Shown: one piece after another, positions 52,155 to 56,000 of the stretch | How the letters are laid out: every line of letters starts with the position of its first letter | How positions within the stretch are numbered: position 1 is the first letter of the stretch | Assembly: GCA_947644595.1 (NCBI GenBank) | Contig: CANSAE010000011.1 | Location: 1-56,000, forward strand | Direction: 5' to 3' | DNA length: 56,000 bases | From: an uncultured Clostridia bacterium | GTDB taxonomy: Bacteria; Bacillota; Clostridia; Oscillospirales; Oscillospiraceae | The notes under the pieces: generated by a model | The model's input: only the letters and a program-made list of their open reading frames with translations | The model's database searches: none | Told to the model about the DNA's origin: nothing | Made by a program: the position numbers and the translations under genes

Positions 52155-52329
52155 ATTCATTTTCAATTTCAATCGGCCCATATTCCGCTTCAATTTTGCG
52201 AATATGTTCAAGTAACACATATTCAATATAATTTGTCATAGAGCGATGTTCCGCAGTAGCCAATTTTCCGATTTTATCGAATATGTCATCTTCCATTCTG
52301 AGTGTAAATACCTTCTTATTTGTAGCCAT
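52150..52329 (-). CDS. Ribbon-helix-helix regulator A of the regulator array
   Basis: 59-residue Arc/MetJ-type protein: KKVFTLRMEDDIFDKIGKLA is the beta strand plus first helix, and HRSMTNYIEYVLLEHIRKIE the second helix. ATG 52329 with GAGGTATTGAT upstream. The palindrome AAGTGATATCACTT sits in the spacer of the divergent consensus promoter at 52395, a good operator candidate for this protein. TAG stop from the repeat at 52129. No toxin partner is visible. Confidence 0.8.
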   Translation of the reverse strand: MATNKKVFTLRMEDDIFDKIGKLATAEHRSMTNYIEYVLLEHIRKIEAEYGPIEIENES

Positions 52330-52394
52330 ATCAATACCTCATTTATAGTATTGACTATATATTACAAATAATTCAATAATATGTATGCAGTCTA

Positions 52395-52423
52395 TTGACA
52401 ATCAAGTGATATCACTTTATAAT
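52395..52423 (+). promoter_or_regulatory. Perfect consensus promoter with operator, unit C
   Basis: TTGACA (52395-52400), 17 bases, TATAAT (52418-52423). The 14-base palindrome AAGTGATATCACTT (52404-52417) fills the spacer. The only thing downstream is a hairpin 10 bases later. Confidence 0.8.
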
Positions 52424-52432
52424 AAGAAAAAA

Positions 52433-52448
52433 GCACCCGATAGGGTGC
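52433..52448. repeat. GCACCC-GATA-GGGTGC hairpin, copy 2
   Basis: Preceded by TATAATAAGAAAAAA and followed by TAAAAAACAATTTATTTTGG. On the minus strand, a terminator with T6 after the RHH gene B. A degenerate GGCGGGT palindrome follows at 52475-52493. Confidence 0.78.
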
Positions 52449-52506
52449 TAAAAAACAATTTATTTTGGGAAAAAGCGGATTTAAAACCCGCCCATATTTA
52501 TTTATA

Positions 52507-52695
52507 TTAATTATCAATAAATTCCAGATTATTAAATGCAAATTCCAAAGCGAGATTGATTAGTTCGTTTCGCGAACGATTGCTTTTCTGCGCTAATTCT
52601 TCTAATTTATCATTGATTTCAGGTTGAATACGAATTGTCATAGTCACAGATTTAGTATCTTTGGGAGTGACAATGAATTTATTTTCGTCAGACAT
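52507..52695 (-). CDS. Ribbon-helix-helix regulator B of the regulator array
   Basis: 62-residue protein. SVTMTIRIQPEINDKLEELA forms the beta strand and first helix, and NRSRNELINLALEFAFNNLEF the second, a standard ribbon-helix-helix pattern. ATG 52695 was chosen since AGAGAGGTG lies just before it; the upstream GTG at 52704 would overlap that site. The palindrome AAATGCAAATA-TTTA-TATTTGCATTT (52756-52781) over a divergent promoter is the likely operator. Stop TAA, not from the repeat in this case. Confidence 0.78.
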   Translation of the reverse strand: MSDENKFIVTPKDTKSVTMTIRIQPEINDKLEELAQKSNRSRNELINLALEFAFNNLEFIDN

Positions 52696-52755
52696 AGCAA
52701 TCACCTCTCTTTGATAACGATTATAATTGCCGATTGCCCAGAAAAATAGAACACA

Positions 52756-52801
52756 AAATGCAAATATTTATATTTGCATTTCTGGAATTCTATGCTATAA
52801 T
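52756..52801 (+). promoter_or_regulatory. Divergent promoter with operator palindrome, unit D
   Basis: TTTGCA (52773-52778), 17 bases, TATAAT (52796-52801). The palindrome with 11-base arms at 52756-52781 covers the -35. Confidence 0.6.
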
Positions 52802-52805
52802 AAGG

Positions 52806-52942
52806 AAAAAAGCACCCGATAGGGTGCTAAAAAAATTTATTTTGGGAAAAACAAGATAACGGCAGCTATGGGGAGGGCCAACTCCCCATAGCCTGCGCAG
52901 GCGCCAAACCGCCTACACAAAGGGATTTGATCCCAAGCCTGA
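52806..52942 (-). ncRNA. Candidate ~135-base structured RNA
   Basis: On the minus strand a promoter (52947-52975) is followed by GGGATCAAATCCC, GGCGCCTGCGCAGGC, a 10-base-stem hairpin CTATGGGGAG/CTCCCCATAG (52866-52891), a U-rich stretch and the terminator GCACCC-TATC-GGGTGC-TTTTTT (52812-52827). No open frame longer than seven codons lies in it. Not matched to a known RNA family by eye. Confidence 0.45.
52812..52827. repeat. GCACCC-GATA-GGGTGC hairpin, copy 3
   Basis: Preceded by TATAATAAGGAAAAA and followed by TAAAAAAATTTATTTTGG; terminator of the candidate RNA on the minus strand. Confidence 0.78.
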
Positions 52943-52946
52943 AGTC

Positions 52947-52975
52947 ATTATACATGAATCGCTTGCATTATGCAA
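52947..52975 (-). promoter_or_regulatory. Promoter of the candidate RNA
   Basis: TTGCAT (52975-52970), 17 bases, TATAAT (52952-52947) on the minus strand. CTTGCAT-T-ATGCAAG palindrome covers the -35. The stretch 52976-53205 beyond it holds no convincing gene. Confidence 0.6.
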
Positions 52976-53205
52976 GACCCCCCACTTCACTTTAGTCGGC
53001 CTGGATTTACGGTAAGCCTCGGCTTGACACCGCGGATCTGCAGGCGAGCGGTGAGCCGGAGTTCGGTTCATGACCCTTTGGGAGTGTATGAAACACTGTG
53101 TAGACATTTTTCAATGCCTGCATAGTGTTTTTCTTGTTTTTCTCCAAAGCCGGCCCCGGTGGGTAGACCAAATCCCCGCCTTCCGGGCCGGCGGAGGAGG
53201 ATAAA

Positions 53206-53496
53206 TTGGGAAAGGGCGTAAAAAGCATGTATAAGCCCGCGGGCATCATCAAGCAAATGAGTCTGAACGGCAGTGTGCTGATCCCCGGCGATTTGCGGGA
53301 CGCCCTGGGCTGGCAGGGCGGGACCTTCATTGAGATCTATCCCTTTGAGGGGTTTCTTGTGCTGCGGACCGCGCCGGAAAAAGAGGGCCTGATGCGGGAA
53401 GTGAACAAGGCCCTGCAGGGGCTGGATGAAGACGCGCTGCGCAGACTGGTGCTCTTTCTCCAGGCAAAAAAGAAAAAACAGGGGCGGTCGGACTGA
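53206..53496 (+). CDS. AbrB/SpoVT-domain transition-state-type regulator
   Basis: 96-residue protein. The N-terminal swapped-hairpin AbrB domain reads YKPAGIIKQMSLNGSVLIPGDLRDALGW followed by FIEIYPFEGFLVLRTA. The C-terminal helix (LMREVNKALQGLDEDALRRLVLFLQAKKKK) likely oligomerises. Such proteins act as DNA-binding regulators of growth phase or sporulation. The start TTG 53206 was chosen because GGAGGAGG lies 6 bases before it; ATG 53227 lacks a clear ribosome site. Monocistronic; converges with the germination gene. Confidence 0.8.
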   Translation: MGKGVKSMYKPAGIIKQMSLNGSVLIPGDLRDALGWQGGTFIEIYPFEGFLVLRTAPEKEGLMREVNKALQGLDEDALRRLVLFLQAKKKKQGRSD

Positions 53497-53520
53497 CCGC
53501 CCCTATACATATAATATATA

Positions 53521-55047
53521 TCACTTTTGCTTCCGCAAATCTTTCCCGGCGAGGGTGGGGTCCCGGAATTTATCTTTCCACAGAGGCTTTTTCAGCATGG
53601 ACCACAGCCAGCCGCCCTTGGCGCCGTCTGCCAGGGGGGACATATAGCACACGCCGTAGCTCTCAATGGAGCACATGTGCCAGATCATCAATGTGGTCAC
53701 TGCCATGATGCCGAAAATCCCGGCGAACATGGCTGTCAGCACCAAGACGATGCGCATGATGCGGATGGCGGAAGCCATATCCTGGCTGGGCAGGGTATAG
53801 GACGCGATGCCGGAAAAGGCCACGATGATGACTGCAATGGGGGAAAGGAATTTCGCCTCCACCGCGCTCTGGCCCACGATCAGCGCGCCGATGATGGACA
53901 CTGTGTCCCCCACCGGCGTGGGCAGGCGCAGACCCGCCTCCTGCAAAAGCTCAAAGGCCACCAGCATTGCCAGTACCTCAATGGATGTGGGGAATGGCAC
54001 CTGCTGCTTGGCGTTGATGGCGGAATTCAGCAGTTGAGTGGGGATCATCTCCTGATGGTACATGGCGATGGCCACATAAAAGGCGGGAAGGAACAGAGCG
54101 ACCAGGAACGCCATGTACCGCAGCAGCACCAGGACCGAAGAGACCGTGAAATGCTGGGCGTTGTCCTCGGAGACCTTCATGAACTGGGTGAACTGCGCCG
54201 GGACGGCGAAGCCCAGGGGGAGGCCGTCCACCAGAATGCCGATGCGTCCCTGAAGCAGGTAGCGGGCGAAGGTGTCCGGCCGCTCGGTGTGCAGGAGTTG
54301 GGGGAAGGGAGAGCTGGGCTGGTCTACGATATACTGCTCCAGATAGCCGGAGGCCAGCAGGCCGTCGATCTCTATGGCTTCCAGCCGGTTCAGCAGGTCA
54401 TCCACCCGGCTTTGCTCGGCCACGTCCTCCACATACATCACGGATACGGCCGTGCCGGATTTCCGGCCGATAGTGATTTCCACGGATTTCAGTTTTTCCG
54501 TGCGCAGCTTTTTGCGGACCAGAGAGGTGTTGATGCGCATGGTCTCAATGAAGGCATCTTTTGCGCCCTTGACGGTTTTTTCCAGAGAAGCCTCCGAAAT
54601 GGAGCGCACATTGGCGGCGGACTTTACCTCAAAGGTGATGGCCACGCCGCTGCAGGCAAATACGATGGCACAAAAACCGTTCAGCAGGTCCTGGACCACG
54701 TCATCGCAGGTCTCCCGCTTTTGCACTGTGTAGCTGTACACTGCGCCCCGCAGGATGCGGTCAATGACCCCGGCCTCCGTTTTTATACCCACGAAGCGGG
54801 CCGTTTCGGTGAGCGGACGCAGCACGTCCGTGGAAATATCGCCGCCGGAGGTGAGCCCATCCAGCCAACAGACCGCCGCCGGGAACTCCGGCCGTTCCCC
54901 TGCCAATACCCGGCGGACATTAAAATCATCGCAGTCGGTGAAAATGTTTTCCAGGGTTTCTGCGGCCAAGGGCAGGGAGAATTTCGGTTCTTCTTCCGGG
55001 TGGAAGGGCGGTTGCTCCGACCGGGAAGGTTTCTGAAATGTGAACAT
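53521..55047 (-). CDS. Spore germination receptor A subunit (GerAA/SpoVAF family)
   Basis: 508-residue GerA-family protein: a large N-terminal hydrophilic domain (KSVEITIGRKSGTAVSVMYVEDVA, LEAIEIDGLLASGYLEQYI) and a C-terminal half with about five membrane segments (LLRYMAFLVALFLPAFYVAIAMYHQEMIPTQLLNSI-type motif, PFPTSIEVLAMLVAFELLQEAGLRLP, VSIIGALIVGQSAVEAKFLSP). The A subunit forms the receptor pore with B and C. It stands alone here; the B and C genes lie at 15.2-17.5 kb. SpoVAF is an alternative name, since the two subfamilies are alike. Start ATG 55047 is tentative because the ribosome site is weak. Confidence 0.88.
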   Translation of the reverse strand: MFTFQKPSRSEQPPFHPEEEPKFSLPLAAETLENIFTDCDDFNVRRVLAGERPEFPAAVCWLDGLTSGGDISTDVLRPLTETARFVGIKTEAGVIDRILRGAVYSYTVQKRETCDDVVQDLLNGFCAIVFACSGVAITFEVKSAANVRSISEASLEKTVKGAKDAFIETMRINTSLVRKKLRTEKLKSVEITIGRKSGTAVSVMYVEDVAEQSRVDDLLNRLEAIEIDGLLASGYLEQYIVDQPSSPFPQLLHTERPDTFARYLLQGRIGILVDGLPLGFAVPAQFTQFMKVSEDNAQHFTVSSVLVLLRYMAFLVALFLPAFYVAIAMYHQEMIPTQLLNSAINAKQQVPFPTSIEVLAMLVAFELLQEAGLRLPTPVGDTVSIIGALIVGQSAVEAKFLSPIAVIIVAFSGIASYTLPSQDMASAIRIMRIVLVLTAMFAGIFGIMAVTTLMIWHMCSIESYGVCYMSPLADGAKGGWLWSMLKKPLWKDKFRDPTLAGKDLRKQK

Positions 55048-55132
55048 GTAGGTAGTATGTCCCGATTGAAACACAATATTTAGGTGTCGTGAATTTGTTT
55101 GAAAAAAACATGAAATTTTTGTAAAAAAATGC

Positions 55133-55161
55133 TTGACTTTGCGGGGAGCAGGTGGTATATT
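55133..55161 (+). promoter_or_regulatory. rRNA operon promoter P1
   Basis: TTGACT (55133-55138), 17 bases, TATATT (55156-55161). Confidence 0.75.
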
Positions 55162-55242
55162 AACAAAGCTGTCACGCGGGGCGGCAAGGTCTCGAGCCAA
55201 TTCAGGTGAGAAAAGAAATTTTCAAAAACTTGAAAAAAGTGC

Positions 55243-55271
55243 TTGACAATCTGCTTGCCCTGTGCTATGAT
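55243..55271 (+). promoter_or_regulatory. rRNA operon promoter P2
   Basis: TTGACA (55243-55248), 17 bases, TATGAT (55266-55271). 110 bases after P1. A boxA-like CCTTGAAAATTAAACA (55310-55325) follows, as in antiterminated rRNA leaders; the rest of the leader to 55506 has no gene. Confidence 0.85.
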
Positions 55272-55506
55272 AAGATTCCCGCGACCGGGCATCCGGTTCG
55301 GGCGTGTACCTTGAAAATTAAACAATGTAAGAAGCTTAAAAGCTTTTAAGCACCAGAAAAAGGGAACTTGAAAAGGACCGGAATGGAACGCCGGTTCTCT
55401 CGGCAGAGATGTCGAGTTCAATTCCATTTTGAGATTTATTTTGAAACTGAGATTAAAGTTTTCAATGAATCGATTTTATCCGGGCAGAGGTCCGGTTAAG
55501 ATACCA

Positions 55507-56000
<494 letters not shown>

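Noticed and set aside
52507..52695. Antitoxin of a type II toxin-antitoxin pair
   Set aside because: The ribbon-helix-helix protein looks antitoxin-like, but no toxin gene lies on either side.
51331..52830. CRISPR array
   Set aside because: The repeats are palindromes separated by complete genes of unequal length, not regular spacers; no cas genes are present.
51331..52830. Integron gene-cassette array
   Set aside because: No integrase, and the hairpins lack recognisable attC R/L boxes; promoters inside each unit do not fit typical cassettes. Kept only as an analogy.
53007..53330. Minus-strand open frames upstream of the AbrB-like gene
   Set aside because: Overlap the AbrB-like gene start and have no ribosome site or recognisable domain; the 38-codon MQALKNV frame has no promoter.

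Overview
The window comes from a spore-forming anaerobic Clostridia bacterium, most likely an Oscillospiraceae relative. Supporting evidence: pyruvate:ferredoxin oxidoreductase, spore genes (SpoVAD/AE, GPR protease, GerA-type receptor parts), a clostridial-style thymidylate synthase, an Etf-linked lactate dehydrogenase, and the first ~490 bases of a 16S rRNA gene. Most of the DNA is GC-rich; 51.4-52.9 kb is clearly AT-rich.

The replication origin lies at about 35.0-35.3 kb between dnaA and dnaN, with DnaA boxes and a run of TAG trinucleotides like the DnaA-trio unwinding element. To its left, on the minus strand, run dnaN, an S4-domain gene, recF, remB, gyrB, gyrA, a SHOCT membrane protein and rnhA. 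Further left are rpsT, gpr, two parS sites with parA/parB, serS, and an accessory and metabolic stretch: spore germination genes, thyA-folA, two FAD enzymes, hotdog proteins, HAD hydrolases, spoVAD/spoVAE, an FMN dehydrogenase, an unusual short-chain dehydrogenase and the 5' part of the PFOR gene. To the right of the origin are mfd, a PrsA-like foldase, the heat-shock operon hrcA-grpE-dnaK plus dnaJ (minus strand, under CIRCE), a lactate dehydrogenase/EtfB/EtfA operon, a Vat-like acetyltransferase, a block of tiny regulators, an AbrB-like gene, a germinant-receptor A subunit and the rRNA operon with tandem promoters.

The most unusual content is in small regulators and repeats. At 51.3-53.0 kb four solo DNA-binding proteins (two XRE, two ribbon-helix-helix) sit in a row. 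Each lies next to its own palindrome placed over a strong divergent promoter that has no protein-coding partner and runs into short hairpins. At 13.4 and 20.3 kb there are two paralogous divergent modules, an XRE repressor opposite a 93-residue protein, each with two operator-like sites about three helical turns apart. Three families of intergenic structured repeats (a GTAGGGGCGGGT palindrome, a large composite palindromic repeat next to XRE genes, and a hairpin-AAAAAA-hairpin repeat with compensatory stem changes) are spread through the window. Several regulator genes take their stop codon from, or end beside, such a repeat.
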